A stretch of DNA of 64,000 nt from NCBI RefSeq assembly GCF_027595165.1, contig NZ_CP097291.1, positions 1,984,001 to 2,048,000 of the forward strand, given 5' to 3'. Positions 28,480-38,680 of this stretch are shown here, one piece after another. How positions within the stretch are numbered: position 1 is the first letter of the stretch; the number at the start of each line of letters is the position of its first letter. The stretch is from Providencia sp. PROV188. GTDB lineage: Bacteria; Pseudomonadota; Gammaproteobacteria; Enterobacterales; Enterobacteriaceae. The notes under the pieces were generated by a model. The model made no database searches. It was not told the DNA's origin and worked only from the letters and a program-made list of their open reading frames with translations. The position numbers and the translations under genes were made by a program.

Positions 28480-28692
28480 TTATTTACCTGCTTTAGCCGC
28501 TTCAGGTGCTTTGACTTCACCTGACTGTTTCACTTCACTCTTTTTAACTTCTTTTTTACCATGCTCTGCTTTGGCAACTTCGTGCGTTTTCACACCATGG
28601 TTTACATGTTCAGTTTTTGCAGTGGTATTTGCTAATGCAGCACCAGAAACAGCTAATGACAGAACAGTCGCGATTGCTAATAATTTTTTCAT
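28480..28692 (-). CDS. Small exported Lys/His/Glu-rich protein, tandem paralogue 1
   Basis: 70 residues from the ATG at 28692, with AAGG about 8 bases upstream. A clear signal peptide MKKLLAIATVLSLAVSGAALA is followed by a mature peptide of about 49 residues made almost only of Lys, Glu, Ala, His, Val and Thr, with no cysteine. Composition recalls the acid-shock protein Asr, but there is no convincing alignment. The signal peptide is identical to that of the next gene upstream, while the mature parts differ. Function unknown; probably a soluble periplasmic, disordered peptide. Confidence 0.7.
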   Translation of the reverse strand: MKKLLAIATVLSLAVSGAALANTTAKTEHVNHGVKTHEVAKAEHGKKEVKKSEVKQSGEVKAPEAAKAGK

Positions 28693-28962
28693 TTTGAACG
28701 CCTTATTTAAATTCAAACTAATGAGTAATTGATATAAAACTTATATTTTGGTGTAGCTAAAAATTTAAATGGCTTTTTCGGCACTTTTATCTTTAGTTGC
28801 ACTCACTTTTTTCTCAGTTTTCACTTTTGCGTGATGAGCTTTAGCTGAGTGATGAGCGACAGCAATTGGCGCTACTGGCTCAGTTTTGGTTGTTGTATTT
28901 GCTAATGCAGCACCAGAAACAGCTAATGACAATACAGTTGCGATTGCTAATAACTTTTTCAT
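28625..28962 (-). repeat. Duplicated signal-peptide segment in the tandem small genes
   Basis: The 68-base segments 28625-28692 and 28895-28962 differ at only four positions, while the sequences downstream of them diverge strongly. This indicates a duplication with conserved signal peptides or local gene conversion. Confidence 0.8.
28765..28962 (-). CDS. Small exported Lys/His-rich protein, tandem paralogue 2
   Basis: 65 residues. The signal peptide MKKLLAIATVLSLAVSGAALA is identical to that of its downstream neighbour, and the first mature residues NTT are shared. The rest (HHSAKAHHAKVKTEKKVSATKDKSAEKAI) is basic with a histidine cluster near residues 38-47, which could bind metals or buffer protons. 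AAGG lies upstream of the ATG. The two genes are 72 bases apart on the same strand and probably co-transcribed. Confidence 0.7.
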   Translation of the reverse strand: MKKLLAIATVLSLAVSGAALANTTTKTEPVAPIAVAHHSAKAHHAKVKTEKKVSATKDKSAEKAI

Positions 28963-29392
28963 ACTAAGTACCTTAAGATTAATTTATTAAGCAAGGATGT
29001 TCTTGCCACATTAATAAATCATATCTACAGATCATTTCGCAATAGGAGAATATTAAAGATTCTTAAATTTTTTATAGGTTATTTTAATGAATAAATATTT
29101 TAATTTTGTTGATACTTCATTTACTTTTAAAGATTAATTTTTAATCGTTTTTTAACTTGCCAATAGTTTTATTTTTCAATATATATCAAACAGATAAATT
29201 AAAATAAATCTTGATGTTAATTTTTTGATTTTGAAAATCATCTTCATTCCAATTTATTTGATATCTATTTTTTCTTCATTTTTCTTTTAAAAATTCACTT
29301 TTCATCTTGCCAATTTAATAAAGCTTCTTTTTTTGAAGATAAGCTGACTTTTATTTTTATCTAAAAAGAACTTTTTCTGTTTACTTCAAAAA
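28963..29392. other. AT-rich intergenic region, no gene seen
   Basis: About 430 bases with long T-rich runs on the plus strand. It should contain the promoter of the tandem small genes. I see no reading frame or RNA motif. Confidence 0.5.
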
Positions 29393-29418
29393 AAAGCCAT
29401 TCAACTTTGAATGGCTTT
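29393..29418 (-). terminator. Terminator after ycdX
   Basis: A 12-bp perfect stem AAAGCCATTCAA / TTGAATGGCTTT with a two-base loop and a T-tract on the minus strand. Confidence 0.92.
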
Positions 29419-29443
29419 AAATTCACTATATTCAATTTAAAAA

Positions 29444-30181
29444 TTAAAAATGAGCAAACTCAGGAATCGGTTTACGTCCATGAGCCTCTAAAAAATCTAA
29501 AACGCGGCGTGGTGTAGTATTCAAAATTCGGGACTCTGGAAAATCAATGGATTTCAACATCTCAACCACTTCATCAAAACGCCCTAAATAACTGACATGA
29601 TGTGAATCTGAGCCTAAAGCAACCCAACCGCCTGCTTCTTTCACCGCTTTCGCTATTTCTATGCAGTTCTTCTTACTACCCGCTCTAGAATGCAAGAAAG
29701 AGGAGTTATTCATCTCTAGTGCTACGTTGCTCTCTTTAGCAGCTTGGGCTACAGCTTTAATATCAATTGGGTATTTAGGGTTGCCAGGGTGAGTAATAAT
29801 TTGCACTTTTCCGCTACGAATAGTAGCAATCATCGCTTCTGTATTGTCTTCTAGACTTTGTGGTTCTAGAACTGGCTCATGGAATCCTGCTAGAATAATA
29901 TCTAGATGACGAGCAATCTTTTCATTGCAGTCTGTCTCACCCTGCTTATTTTTAATGTTTGCTTCAATTCCATATAACAAACCAACACCATTAACAATGC
30001 GCGGCAATATTGGCATATTGCCAAAATGCCATTCATGTGGGGCATCTTGCATTTCAGGGCCATGATCGGTAATGGCAAATAGTTTCATTCCTCGAGCGGC
30101 AGCTTCCGCAAAGTATTCATTAACAGTGCTAAATGCATGGGTGCTGGCAATGGTGTGCGCATGTAAATCAACTTGATACAT
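29444..30181 (-). CDS. ycdX: PHP-domain phosphatase YcdX
   Basis: 245 residues, the same length as E. coli YcdX, a trinuclear-zinc phosphatase linked to swarming. Metal ligands are visible in [10 protein letters not shown] (H7, H9), AITDHGPEM (D, H), GIEANIKN (E), ILAGFHEP (H), [11 protein letters not shown] (H) and [10 protein letters not shown] (D, H). The ATG at 30181 has GAAGGA upstream and matches the family N-terminus MYPVDLHMHT; the 24-codon upstream extension is not supported. Confidence 0.93.
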   Translation of the reverse strand: MYQVDLHAHTIASTHAFSTVNEYFAEAAARGMKLFAITDHGPEMQDAPHEWHFGNMPILPRIVNGVGLLYGIEANIKNKQGETDCNEKIARHLDIILAGFHEPVLEPQSLEDNTEAMIATIRSGKVQIITHPGNPKYPIDIKAVAQAAKESNVALEMNNSSFLHSRAGSKKNCIEIAKAVKEAGGWVALGSDSHHVSYLGRFDEVVEMLKSIDFPESRILNTTPRRVLDFLEAHGRKPIPEFAHF

Positions 30182-30348
30182 AAAATATCCTTCTAATTCT
30201 TCTATTTGCCTTCTGACATTATTCAGATTGAAAAGGTTATCCCAAGCTAACATATCGCCACCAAGGATTCGATAACAATTCTGTTAAACCGCACTTATCG
30301 GATCTCTATTGTAAATTGCAGTTTATCTGACTCCTATTTAGCCAATAA

Positions 30349-30377
30349 AAAAGCCCGCTTCATTCGTGCGGGCTTTT
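30349..30377 (-). terminator. Terminator after the racemase gene
   Basis: A 10-bp perfect stem AAAAGCCCGC / GCGGGCTTTT with a 9-base loop and T-runs on both strands. Confidence 0.93.
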
Positions 30378-30393
30378 ATTCACTAAATATGGT

Positions 30394-31635
30394 TTAGTTA
30401 ACCAAAATACGCTTATTGGTTGCACCCCATAATATGGACATTTCAGTAAACAGCGCGCCGCTAATATCTTCAACCTCTTCAGCGGTTATTTCCCCTTTTC
30501 CTTGTTTACCAAAAAAGACAACCTCATCTCCTGGTTGTACATTTTTAATATCAGTAACATCGACCATCACAGTATTCATGGATGTTTTTCCAAGAACAGG
30601 CACACGTTGCCCATTGATTAAAACATGCCCAGCATTACTGAATACGCGACGGTAGCCATCCGCATAACCGACAGGAATATTTGCTAATACAGAATCACGC
30701 TTCAGTGTATAAGTTCTGTCATAACCAACGGTATTTCCTTTCGGATAGTGATTCACCGCCGCAATATTCGATTTAAATGTCATCACGCGTTTGTAGTCTT
30801 TAGTGGCAACCGTATCACCATAAAAAATACCACCAACACGCACCATATCCAACCACGATTCTGGCACGGTCAATGTTGCATAAGTATTCGCAACATGCAG
30901 AGTAACATCTTCGCGTTTCAATCCTGTCACATTCAGAACTTGTTGAGACTCTTTTTTGAATTTAGCCAGATCTTTTCGGATTTGTGCTTCATCCTCTTCA
31001 GGATAGTGAGACATAATCCCGACGATTTTTAAATTAGGTAACTGCGAGATTAGCTTAGCTTGTTGCAATCCTTCAGTATTACTGACTTCCAAACCATTTC
31101 GTGACATTCCTGCCGAGTTCAATGCAAGGTGAATCGGAATAACTTTGCCCTGTTTTGCCGCTACCGCATTTAAGCGCTGCGCCATTTCCAAGTTACCAAT
31201 TAATTCTTCTACATTAAATTCAGTGGCTTGAGCCATTTCTTTTTCAGTGGCGTTACGCACTCGCATTAAACGACCTTTAAAGCCTAAATCACGAACTTGC
31301 TTCAATTCTGTGTTGCTAGTTAGCCCAATGCATTGAACATTATTTTCAATCATTACTGGGGTAACTAACGTCAGGTCATGCCCATATGCATCCCCTTTTA
31401 AAACAGCACACATTCCCGCTTTATCACCCAATAATGCTTGTACTTTCTTGATATTGTAATCCAATGCACTGTGAGAAATTTCTATCCATGCATTATTAAC
31501 TAGCGCAGGTTGAATCTGTGCAGATGGGGTTTCTATGATGTTGGTTTTCGCAGGTTGCTGACATGCAGTCGCCACCAGCAGAGGAAGAAGAGCAAGATAT
31601 TTCAGACGAAATGCCACGTTGTTATCCTTAGCCAT
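30394..31635 (-). CDS. Broad-specificity amino-acid racemase with lipoprotein signal (Bsr-like alanine racemase family)
   Basis: PLP-dependent fold-III racemase, 413 residues. The N-terminus [20 protein letters not shown] looks like a lipoprotein signal with lipobox cysteine C25, placing the enzyme in the periplasm on a membrane anchor. PLP lysine K80 lies in [10 protein letters not shown] and the opposite-face tyrosine Y305 in [12 protein letters not shown]76 and C102 match the spacing of the disulfide of Pseudomonas putida broad-specificity racemase (C72-C98). Close similarity runs to the C-terminus ([12 protein letters not shown]). This separates it from cytoplasmic Alr/DadX. It likely makes D-amino acids such as D-Lys, D-Arg or D-Met outside the cytoplasm; specificity is inference from the family. 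Confidence 0.85.
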   Translation of the reverse strand: MAKDNNVAFRLKYLALLPLLVATACQQPAKTNIIETPSAQIQPALVNNAWIEISHSALDYNIKKVQALLGDKAGMCAVLKGDAYGHDLTLVTPVMIENNVQCIGLTSNTELKQVRDLGFKGRLMRVRNATEKEMAQATEFNVEELIGNLEMAQRLNAVAAKQGKVIPIHLALNSAGMSRNGLEVSNTEGLQQAKLISQLPNLKIVGIMSHYPEEDEAQIRKDLAKFKKESQQVLNVTGLKREDVTLHVANTYATLTVPESWLDMVRVGGIFYGDTVATKDYKRVMTFKSNIAAVNHYPKGNTVGYDRTYTLKRDSVLANIPVGYADGYRRVFSNAGHVLINGQRVPVLGKTSMNTVMVDVTDIKNVQPGDEVVFFGKQGKGEITAEEVEDISGALFTEMSILWGATNKRILVN

Positions 31636-32057
31636 GGATCAGTGAGTTTCCCCTCACCTTTATTATTATGATTACGGGGAGTGAACATATACTTTCGATG
31701 TATATAGGCTACTGATAATAACAATATGAATTAATTGAACAAGCAATAATTACCAATATTTGAATAAAAAATCACTTTAAGTGAATTTATAATGAAAATC
31801 ACTCTGGAATTTCTTTTCTCATATCTTGTTTACTGCAATACAACTACCTCTAAACTGCCTCAATAATGTTTTTTACGAGGCTGCTCTCATAATCATTTTT
31901 TCTGCTTTAAATTACCTTGTTCGGGGTATGTTTTTCTTTTTGGATAATATTATTCTGGGTGCGTTTGTGTTTGGGGCTTGTGTTTTAATCCTCAGCCTTG
32001 TTGACTGTTCCGTTATCTCGTTTTTAACGCACGTTATTTTAACTAATAAGGGAAACT
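31636..32057. other. Intergenic region between racemase and small membrane genes
   Basis: About 420 bases. It holds a perfect 13-base palindrome TCACTTTAAGTGA at 31772-31784 immediately followed by TATAAT at 31788-31793, which looks like a -10 with an operator-like dyad. An open frame from a TTG at 31826 has hydrophobic stretches but overlaps the next gene heavily and lacks a ribosome site. Confidence 0.45.
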
Positions 32058-32237
32058 ATGAATTGGATAATTCAAAAGATAATGAATCCTCTTACAGGAG
32101 GAGTTGGTTCCGCCTTAGCACTCAATGGTGCTATATCGCTTATCGTTCCATCTCTGATTTTAACAACCACTAATATTTATATTCTAGCGGCTATACTCAG
32201 CGTTATTTTCATCTATATCTCGATAAAATATGATTGA
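32058..32237 (+). CDS. Small membrane protein of 59 residues, unknown
   Basis: Short gene read directly from the sequence: it begins MNWIIQKIMNPLTGGVGSAL and ends IFIYISIKYD. Residues about 13-34 and 37-56 are two hydrophobic helices, so it is a small inner-membrane hairpin protein. AAGGG lies five bases upstream of the ATG. Its stop overlaps the ATG of the next gene by 8 bases (ATGATTGA), which strongly suggests translational coupling and that both are real. I do not recognise the family. Toxin, bacteriocin-like or transporter-accessory roles are all possible and none is supported. Confidence 0.55.
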   Translation: MNWIIQKIMNPLTGGVGSALALNGAISLIVPSLILTTTNIYILAAILSVIFIYISIKYD

Positions 32238-32562
32238 GTTTTTCCATCCACAAACAACACAAGCACTCAGCATATTTTACTTTACGCTTATTCTTGCTTA
32301 CTTAGTTATTCACCTTATTTGGGAGCATTTTGATAAGTTTGCCGAAAATTTTTCGTTAATTCGTTTACCTCAAAAGGTGGCTGTTATCTATACCGCCGCC
32401 ACCTTTGCGAGTAATTTATTTTTAATCGTGATTATGTTTAACCTAGATAACCCACTCAAAAATGATAGCGTCATGATTTTGCCGTTAAGCCTCGCAGGGC
32501 TAACTGGCCTATGCTATTCGTTAGGGACTATTGTTCCTAGAAAGAAAGCAACTCATATTTAA
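32230..32562 (+). CDS. Membrane protein of 110 residues, unknown, coupled to the preceding gene
   Basis: Three predicted membrane segments: residues 12-31 (ALSIFYFTLILAYLVIHLIW), 51-72 and 80-98. The charged loop HFDKFAENFSLIRLPQKV lies between the first two and the tail RKKATHI is basic. No motif that I recognise. The start overlaps the stop of the 59-residue gene. The pair is followed by a weak hairpin (32561-32582) and then by noncoding sequence that may contain insertion-sequence debris. Confidence 0.6.
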   Translation: MIEFFHPQTTQALSIFYFTLILAYLVIHLIWEHFDKFAENFSLIRLPQKVAVIYTAATFASNLFLIVIMFNLDNPLKNDSVMILPLSLAGLTGLCYSLGTIVPRKKATHI

Positions 32563-32599
32563 AGTTCACTAATATGGACTTTAAATCATCTTTATACTG

Positions 32600-32760
32600 G
32601 CTGTGTCCCTATTTAAGGACGCTATGAATAAGAATGGAGTTCAATGAGTCTACGTTGAAAAAATTAAGGAAATGACAAGGTAGAAAGCAGCAACTAATCT
32701 CAAAGCAATACATTAGCAACAAAGGTGAAGAGCTAGAATGGTAATTCAATTAATGAAAAA
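32600..32760 (+). pseudogene. Possible decayed IS3-family orfA fragment
   Basis: A short stretch reads EFNESTLKKLRK, stop, QGRKQQLISKQYISNKGEELE in one frame. This recalls the start of IS3-family OrfA proteins (EFKESTVKL... then a helix-turn-helix and GEELE-type segment). GTCC and GGAC lie just upstream in inverted orientation. The resemblance is weak and short. Confidence 0.2.
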
Positions 32761-32764
32761 ACAA

Positions 32765-32793
32765 AAAGGCACCAGTAACTAACTGATGCCTTT
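32765..32793 (-). terminator. Terminator after guaA
   Basis: A 12-bp stem with one mismatch, AAAGGCACCAGT / ACTGATGCCTTT, and a five-base loop. T-runs follow on the minus strand. Confidence 0.88.
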
Positions 32794-32835
32794 GAATTTA
32801 TCGACAACTAAACATTGTTATCAACAATAACTCTA

Positions 32836-34413
32836 TTATTCCCACTCAATGGTCGCTGGTGGCTTGCCACTGATGTCATAAACTACGCGGGAAATGCCAT
32901 TCACTTCATTGATAATGCGATTAGACACGCGACCTAAGAAGTCATATGGCAAGTGAGCCCAGTGAGCAGTCATAAAGTCGATGGTTTCAACTGCACGCAG
33001 AGAAACAACCCAGTCATACTTACGACCATCACCCATTACGCCAACAGAGCGCACTGGTAAGAATACGGTGAATGCTTGGCTAACTTTATTGTACAGATCC
33101 GCTTTGTGCAGCTCTTCGATAAAGATAGCATCTGCGCGACGTAGCAGATCACAATACTCTTTCTTCACTTCGCCCAGAACACGAACACCTAAACCTGGGC
33201 CTGGGAATGGATGACGATACAGCATATCGTATGGCAGGCCTAACTCCAGACCAATCTTACGCACTTCATCTTTGAACAGCTCTTTCAAAGGTTCAACCAG
33301 ACCCAGCTTCATATCTTCCGGTAAGCCACCCACGTTATGGTGAGATTTAATAACGTGCGCTTTACCTGTTGCTGATGCCGCAGACTCGATAATATCTGGG
33401 TAAATCGTTCCTTGAGCCAACCATTTGATATTTGGCAGCTTAGACGACTCTTCATCGAACACTTCGATAAATACGTGACCAATTTTCTTACGCTTAGCTT
33501 CTGGATCTGAAATGCCAGCCAGTGCGTTCATAAAGCGGTCTTCTGCTTTCGCGTGGATGATGTTCAGGTCAAATTTACCTTGGAACATTTCCATGACTTG
33601 GTCAGCTTCATTTAAACGCAATAAACCGTTATCAACGAATACGCAGGTCAGGCGCTTACCAATCGCACGATTTAATAATAGCGCAGTAACAGAAGAATCC
33701 ACACCGCCAGACAGTGCTAACAGAACATGGTCATCACCGATTTGTTCTTTCAGGCGAGCAACGGTATCTTCGATAATTGCGGCTGATGTCCACAGCGCTT
33801 CACATTGGCACAGATCCAATACGAAACGTTTTAAAATATTTAAACCTTGATGAGTGTGAGTCACTTCTGGGTGGAACTGAACACCGTAGAAACGCTTCTC
33901 AACGTCAGCCATGATGGCATATGGACAGCTTGGCGTGCTTGCAATCGTTTTGAAGCTAGACGGGATAGCGGTCACTTTATCGCCATGGCTCATCCACACA
34001 TCTAAAACTGGCTTGCCATCTTCGTTCAGCGCATCTTGGATGCCGCGGAACAGGTCGCAATCTTCCAGAATTTCAACGTTCGCATAACCAAACTCACGTT
34101 CGCCAGACACTTCAACCGCACCACCTAATTGCATGGACATAGTTTGCATGCCGTAGCAGATACCTAAAACAGGGACGCCCGCATTAAATACATACTCTGG
34201 TGCACGTGGGCTATCCGCTTCTGTCGTACTTTCTGGGCCACCAGACAAGATAATCCCGTTAGGATTAAACTCTCTGATTTGCTCTTCGGTTACATCCCAC
34301 GCCCACAGTTCACAGTAGACGCCAATTTCACGGATACGACGCGCAATCAGCTGAGTATACTGAGAGCCGAAATCAAGGATAAGAATGCGATGCTTATGGA
34401 TATTTGTAGTCAT
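32836..34413 (-). CDS. guaA: GMP synthase (glutamine-hydrolysing) GuaA
   Basis: Converts XMP to GMP with ATP and glutamine. 525 residues from the ATG at 34413, the same as E. coli; the frame is open 35 codons further but without family similarity. The class I amidotransferase domain has catalytic Cys in GICYGMQTM and His-Glu in QFHPEVTHT. The PP-loop motif is [13 protein letters not shown]. The dimerisation domain includes [21 protein letters not shown] and ends KPPATIEWE. It is downstream of guaB in the conserved guaBA operon, with a 136-base spacer. Confidence 0.98.
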   Translation of the reverse strand: MTTNIHKHRILILDFGSQYTQLIARRIREIGVYCELWAWDVTEEQIREFNPNGIILSGGPESTTEADSPRAPEYVFNAGVPVLGICYGMQTMSMQLGGAVEVSGEREFGYANVEILEDCDLFRGIQDALNEDGKPVLDVWMSHGDKVTAIPSSFKTIASTPSCPYAIMADVEKRFYGVQFHPEVTHTHQGLNILKRFVLDLCQCEALWTSAAIIEDTVARLKEQIGDDHVLLALSGGVDSSVTALLLNRAIGKRLTCVFVDNGLLRLNEADQVMEMFQGKFDLNIIHAKAEDRFMNALAGISDPEAKRKKIGHVFIEVFDEESSKLPNIKWLAQGTIYPDIIESAASATGKAHVIKSHHNVGGLPEDMKLGLVEPLKELFKDEVRKIGLELGLPYDMLYRHPFPGPGLGVRVLGEVKKEYCDLLRRADAIFIEELHKADLYNKVSQAFTVFLPVRSVGVMGDGRKYDWVVSLRAVETIDFMTAHWAHLPYDFLGRVSNRIINEVNGISRVVYDISGKPPATIEWE

Positions 34414-34549
34414 TTGAGGAGAATTCCAGCAATTCAAGTCAAAATAAAAGGTGGTGACGCCATCAATATGGGCGCCACCCTGAAACTTTTTGATTACTGT
34501 TTTAAAAGATAATAGCACCCCGAAATGGCGTTATTATCCTAAACAATAA

Positions 34550-36016
34550 TTACTGCCCTAAGCGATAGTTAGGAGACTCTTTAGTGATAGTCACATCATG
34601 AACGTGGCTTTCTTGAATACCTGCTCCACTGATACGCACGAATTCAGCTTTCGTTCTCAGCATATCGATAGTACCGCAGCCTGTCAGACCCATACATGAG
34701 CGTAAGCCACCCATTTGTTGGTGAATGATCTCTTTTAAGCGACCTTTGTAAGCCACGCGACCTTCGATACCTTCAGGCACCAGTTTATCTGCTGCATTAT
34801 CAGATTGGAAATAACGGTCTGAAGAACCTTTAGACATTGCCCCCAGAGAACCCATGCCGCGGTATGCTTTATAGGTACGACCTTGGAACAGGATAGTTTC
34901 ACCCGGAGATTCTTCGGTACCTGCAAACATGGAACCGACCATCACACACGCTGCACCTGCCGCGATAGCTTTAGAGATATCGCCAGAGAAGCGGATACCA
35001 CCATCTGCAATAACAGGAATGCCAGTGCCTTCTAATGCACCCGCGGCTTCAGCAATTGCCGTGATTTGAGGTACACCCACGCCAGTCACGATACGAGTCG
35101 TACAAATTGAACCTGGGCCGATCCCCACTTTCACTGCGCTAACGCCAGCGTCTGCTAACGCTTTCGCGCCTTCCGCTGTTGCAACGTTACCACCAATGAT
35201 TTGCAAATCAGGGTATTTTTGGCGAGTTTCACGAATACGCTGTAAAACCCCTTCAGAATGACCGTGTGATGAGTCAATGAGCAGAACGTCAACGCCTGCT
35301 GCAACCAGTGCATCAACACGTTCTTCGTTACCTGCGCCGGCACCAACAGCCGCACCCACACGCAGACGACCTTGCTCGTCTTTACATGCGTTTGGTTTAC
35401 GTTCTGCTTTTTGGAAATCTTTAACGGTGATCATACCTAACAGATGGAAGTTATCATCGATAACTAAGGCTTTCTCAACACGTTGCTCATGCATTTTTTG
35501 TAAAACGACTTCGCGTGCTTCGCCTTCTTTCACGGTGACTAAACGCTCTTTTGGCGTCATCACCGCAGTTACTGGTTGGTCTAAATCCGTCACGAAACGT
35601 ACGTCACGACCTGTAATAATACCCACTAAAGAATTATCTTTAGAAACCACAGGATAACCCGCGAAACCATTACGTTCAGCCATTTCTTGCACTTCACGAA
35701 TTGTGGTTTCTGGGGTAACAGTGACAGGATCAGTCACGACGCCGCTTTCATGTTTTTTCACACGACGGACTTCTTCAGCTTGGCGCTCAATGGACATGTT
35801 TTTATGGATAAATCCAATACCACCTTCTTGAGCCAGTGCGATAGCCAGATCAGATTCGGTGACAGTATCCATCGCTGCGGAGAGCATAGGAATGTTCAGG
35901 CGGATTTTTGCGGTCAGTTGAGTGGACAGATCTGCCGTGTTTGGCAGTACAGTTGAGTGTGCAGGGACGAGTAAAACATCGTCGAAAGTTAGTGCTTCTT
36001 TTTTAATGCGTAACAT
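34550..36016 (-). CDS. guaB: Inosine-5'-monophosphate dehydrogenase GuaB
   Basis: NAD-dependent oxidation of IMP to XMP, the rate-limiting step to GMP. 488 residues as in E. coli, using the ATG at 36016 ([21 protein letters not shown]). Two CBS domains interrupt the barrel at about residues 95-205 ([34 protein letters not shown]). The catalytic cysteine lies in [17 protein letters not shown] and the flap in [13 protein letters not shown]. It is divergent from xseA with a CRP-like site between. Confidence 0.98.
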   Translation of the reverse strand: MLRIKKEALTFDDVLLVPAHSTVLPNTADLSTQLTAKIRLNIPMLSAAMDTVTESDLAIALAQEGGIGFIHKNMSIERQAEEVRRVKKHESGVVTDPVTVTPETTIREVQEMAERNGFAGYPVVSKDNSLVGIITGRDVRFVTDLDQPVTAVMTPKERLVTVKEGEAREVVLQKMHEQRVEKALVIDDNFHLLGMITVKDFQKAERKPNACKDEQGRLRVGAAVGAGAGNEERVDALVAAGVDVLLIDSSHGHSEGVLQRIRETRQKYPDLQIIGGNVATAEGAKALADAGVSAVKVGIGPGSICTTRIVTGVGVPQITAIAEAAGALEGTGIPVIADGGIRFSGDISKAIAAGAACVMVGSMFAGTEESPGETILFQGRTYKAYRGMGSLGAMSKGSSDRYFQSDNAADKLVPEGIEGRVAYKGRLKEIIHQQMGGLRSCMGLTGCGTIDMLRTKAEFVRISGAGIQESHVHDVTITKESPNYRLGQ

Positions 36017-36171
36017 AGGCAATATCCCACCAGGCAGCGTTATGAAAGGTATAAAATATTGCCGCGGCATTATACACACCGTAATCGGTTGCTTCCAGCA
36101 CTTTTTTCAAAAAAAACTTGATAAGTCCGTCGGCTACGTTAGTATCAGTCAATTAAGTCATTGTTTTAAAG

Positions 36172-36187
36172 TTTGATCTAGCTCACA
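36172..36187. promoter_or_regulatory. CRP binding site between guaB and xseA
   Basis: TTTGATCTAGCTCACA matches 14 of 16 bases of the CRP consensus TGTGATCTAGATCACA. It ends on the first base of the xseA ATG, about 155 bases upstream of guaB. CRP control of the divergent guaBA and xseA promoters is established in E. coli, which supports the call. Confidence 0.75.
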
Positions 36188-37554
36188 TGTCGACTCAACA
36201 AAATAGCGCAATTTACTCAGTCAGCAAGCTCAACCAAACGGTAAGAGAACTTCTTGATACCCAAATGGGACGAATTTGGTTAACGGCCGAAATATCCAAT
36301 TTTTCGCAACCAAGTTCGGGACATTGGTACCTGACACTCAAAGATGATCGTGCCCAAGTTCGCGCGGCGATGTTCCGTGGGCAAAATACTCGCGTCACTT
36401 TCCGTCCGCAAAATGGGCAACAGGTGTTAGTCCGTGCCACTGTCACACTGTATGAGCCGCGTGGAGACTATCAGCTAATCATTGAAAGCATGCAGCCCGC
36501 TGGTGAAGGTTTATTGCAACAGCGCTTTGAGCTACTCAAACAAACCCTCAATGCCCAAGGGCTATTTGATGTTATTCACAAGCAGGCCTTACCATCTCCA
36601 GCAAAACGTGTGGGGATTATTACCTCTGCAACCGGTGCTGCCCTGCATGACATTTTAAATATCCTGCATCGCCGTGATCCATCCCTACCCGTAGTTATCT
36701 ACCCGACGGCAGTTCAAGGGGATTTAGCGCCGGCACAAATCGCCAGAGCCATCGAGCTGGCAAACCTACGCAATGAATGCGACGTTCTCATTGTGGGGCG
36801 TGGAGGCGGGTCACTGGAAGATTTATGGGCATTCAACGAAGAGGTCGTAGCGCGCGCTATTTTTGCTAGCCGATTACCAATCATAAGCGCCGTTGGGCAT
36901 GAAACGGATGTGACCATCGCCGATTATGTTGCCGACGTACGCGCACCTACGCCATCTGCAGCCGCAGAGCTTGTTAGTCGCAATCAAACCGAAATGCTTC
37001 GCCAATTGAAATCAGGGCAACAGCACCTAGAGATGGCGATGGATTATTATTTGGCAGCTCAGCAGCAACGTTTCGCACGTCTTCAGCACCGTTTACAGCA
37101 GCAACACCCGCAATTACGCCTTGCTCGGCAACAAAATCAGCTTTCAGCCTTACGCCAAAAACTGACCAATGCCATCAGCCGCCAGCTACAATTCGCCTCC
37201 TTTACATTCGATAAAAACCAACGCCGTTTGATGCAAAATGACCTGCGCCCTCAATTGCAACGCCAACAGCGCCAATTGCAGCAAACTCAATACCATTTGC
37301 AGAATATGCTGACCCAGTTAGTGAATAACTACCGCCAGCGTTTTGCTGTTGCCTGCTCAAAAATGGAGGCTGTCAGCCCTCTTGCTACCCTCGCCCGAGG
37401 TTTCAGTATCAGCGAAACCACGGATGGCGCGGTATTAAAAAAAACCAGCCAGGTGAAATTAGGTCAACAGCTCAAAACTCGCTTAAATGATGGATGGGTT
37501 GAAAGCCAAGTTACCAATATTCAGAAGGTTCGAGCAAAAAAATCACCCAAATAG
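36187..37554 (+). CDS. xseA: Exodeoxyribonuclease VII large subunit XseA
   Basis: Catalytic subunit of the single-strand-specific exonuclease VII. 455 residues (E. coli 456). The OB-fold DNA-binding domain is at 1-100 ([38 protein letters not shown]). The nuclease core has [40 protein letters not shown] and [28 protein letters not shown], with the catalytic Asp in [11 protein letters not shown] long Gln-rich coiled coil covers about 275-400 and a C-terminal segment includes LARGFSIS. The last 12 bases overlap the convergent aes gene. Confidence 0.97.
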   Translation: MSTQQNSAIYSVSKLNQTVRELLDTQMGRIWLTAEISNFSQPSSGHWYLTLKDDRAQVRAAMFRGQNTRVTFRPQNGQQVLVRATVTLYEPRGDYQLIIESMQPAGEGLLQQRFELLKQTLNAQGLFDVIHKQALPSPAKRVGIITSATGAALHDILNILHRRDPSLPVVIYPTAVQGDLAPAQIARAIELANLRNECDVLIVGRGGGSLEDLWAFNEEVVARAIFASRLPIISAVGHETDVTIADYVADVRAPTPSAAAELVSRNQTEMLRQLKSGQQHLEMAMDYYLAAQQQRFARLQHRLQQQHPQLRLARQQNQLSALRQKLTNAISRQLQFASFTFDKNQRRLMQNDLRPQLQRQQRQLQQTQYHLQNMLTQLVNNYRQRFAVACSKMEAVSPLATLARGFSISETTDGAVLKKTSQVKLGQQLKTRLNDGWVESQVTNIQKVRAKKSPK

Positions 37555-38511
37555 CCGTTTTTTAAAATATTCCGCGCCATCTCGAATGGCGCTATCCGCC
37601 GTTGGCATAAGGCGCGAATAATGCAAAAAGGCATGTAGCACTCCTGGATACATTTTATATTCACAAGGTATTTTATGTGATTGGAGCGTTTGAAATAATG
37701 TTGCGCTATCATCAAGTAACGGGTCATATTCCGCACTTGCAATAAAACATGGTGGAACATCTCGCGTAAGATCGTTATTGAACAAGCAATAGTAAGGTTC
37801 TTCACGGCTTCCTTGTTCGCCTAAGTATGCATTGTCATACTCTTGGAGTTCTTCTCGTCTTAGCCCATCCCATTCACCACCATATAAACGGCGGCTGCCG
37901 GAATCTTGTAAACCATATAACCCATACCACAGTAAAACTGCGCAGATATCACCACAGTAGATTCGTTTATCTCGCAACCATAACACGGTAGCAAGAGATA
38001 ACATCGCGCCAGCAGAATCCCCCGCAAATCCAATGTGATGCATATTTAGCGCATATTTTTCAGCATGTTGATAATAAAACTGGCATACCGCCGTCGCTTC
38101 TTCAATCGCTTGAGGATAACGTGCTTCAGGGGAAAGTGAATAATCAATACCGATGACCGTACAGCCAGAATACAACGCTAATAAACGCATAATTCGGTCA
38201 TGAGTATCAAGATTGCCGAGGATAAACCCGCCACCGTGTAGATAAAACAGTGTGGCAGGTGTATGTTCAATAGGGTGATAAATTTTCGTGACAACGTCAC
38301 CTTTGACGGTTTTAACCGTCATGTTTTCAACACGAAAAAGTTCAGGTGCGTTGGCGTTCCAATAACGGCGATCTTCGTTATAAGCAATACGCTGAGCTTC
38401 ATAGCTTCCATCAGTTGGCTCAGCTGGTATCTGTTGTTCATAATATTGAATAACTTTTTGCATTTCTGGCGAAATTAAATCAAGCACATTGATTTTATTG
38501 ATAGTTTTCAT
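37543..38511 (-). CDS. aes: Acetyl esterase Aes (HSL-type alpha/beta hydrolase)
   Basis: 322 residues from the ATG at 38511, which has GGAG upstream and matches the E. coli start ([13 protein letters not shown]). The oxyanion motif is [26 protein letters not shown]. Catalytic Ser is in [14 protein letters not shown], Asp in [10 protein letters not shown] and His in [11 protein letters not shown]. In E. coli Aes hydrolyses short-chain esters and also binds and inhibits MalT and alpha-galactosidase. Its 3' end overlaps xseA by 12 bases. Confidence 0.94.
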   Translation of the reverse strand: MKTINKINVLDLISPEMQKVIQYYEQQIPAEPTDGSYEAQRIAYNEDRRYWNANAPELFRVENMTVKTVKGDVVTKIYHPIEHTPATLFYLHGGGFILGNLDTHDRIMRLLALYSGCTVIGIDYSLSPEARYPQAIEEATAVCQFYYQHAEKYALNMHHIGFAGDSAGAMLSLATVLWLRDKRIYCGDICAVLLWYGLYGLQDSGSRRLYGGEWDGLRREELQEYDNAYLGEQGSREEPYYCLFNNDLTRDVPPCFIASAEYDPLLDDSATLFQTLQSHKIPCEYKMYPGVLHAFLHYSRLMPTADSAIRDGAEYFKKRLFG

Positions 38512-38680
38512 TGCAATCTCCATACTTTTATTAGTTGATTGTAATGAATCCAAAGGGATAAACTGAGAGTCGAGTATCCAATATTGAAAAGCGTTTAGAT
38601 AATAAGCCTATCAATCTTCCTTAGAGAGTAAGAGTAAGACTAAAAATAATACTAAACGCTTTCCGTTAGCAATTTCCTGA

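Noticed and set aside
28963..29392. Possible horizontally acquired island suggested by very low GC
   Set aside because: Only intergenic sequence; the flanking genes have ordinary enterobacterial relatives, and no integrase, tRNA or repeat borders were seen.
31826..32173. Open frame of 115 codons starting at a TTG, with hydrophobic stretches
   Set aside because: No ribosome site at the TTG. It overlaps the better-supported 59-residue gene by more than 100 bases in another frame, and its C-terminal part is not protein-like.
34414..34518. N-terminal extension of guaA by 35 codons
   Set aside because: It has no similarity to GuaA, and the start at 34413 gives exactly the E. coli length.
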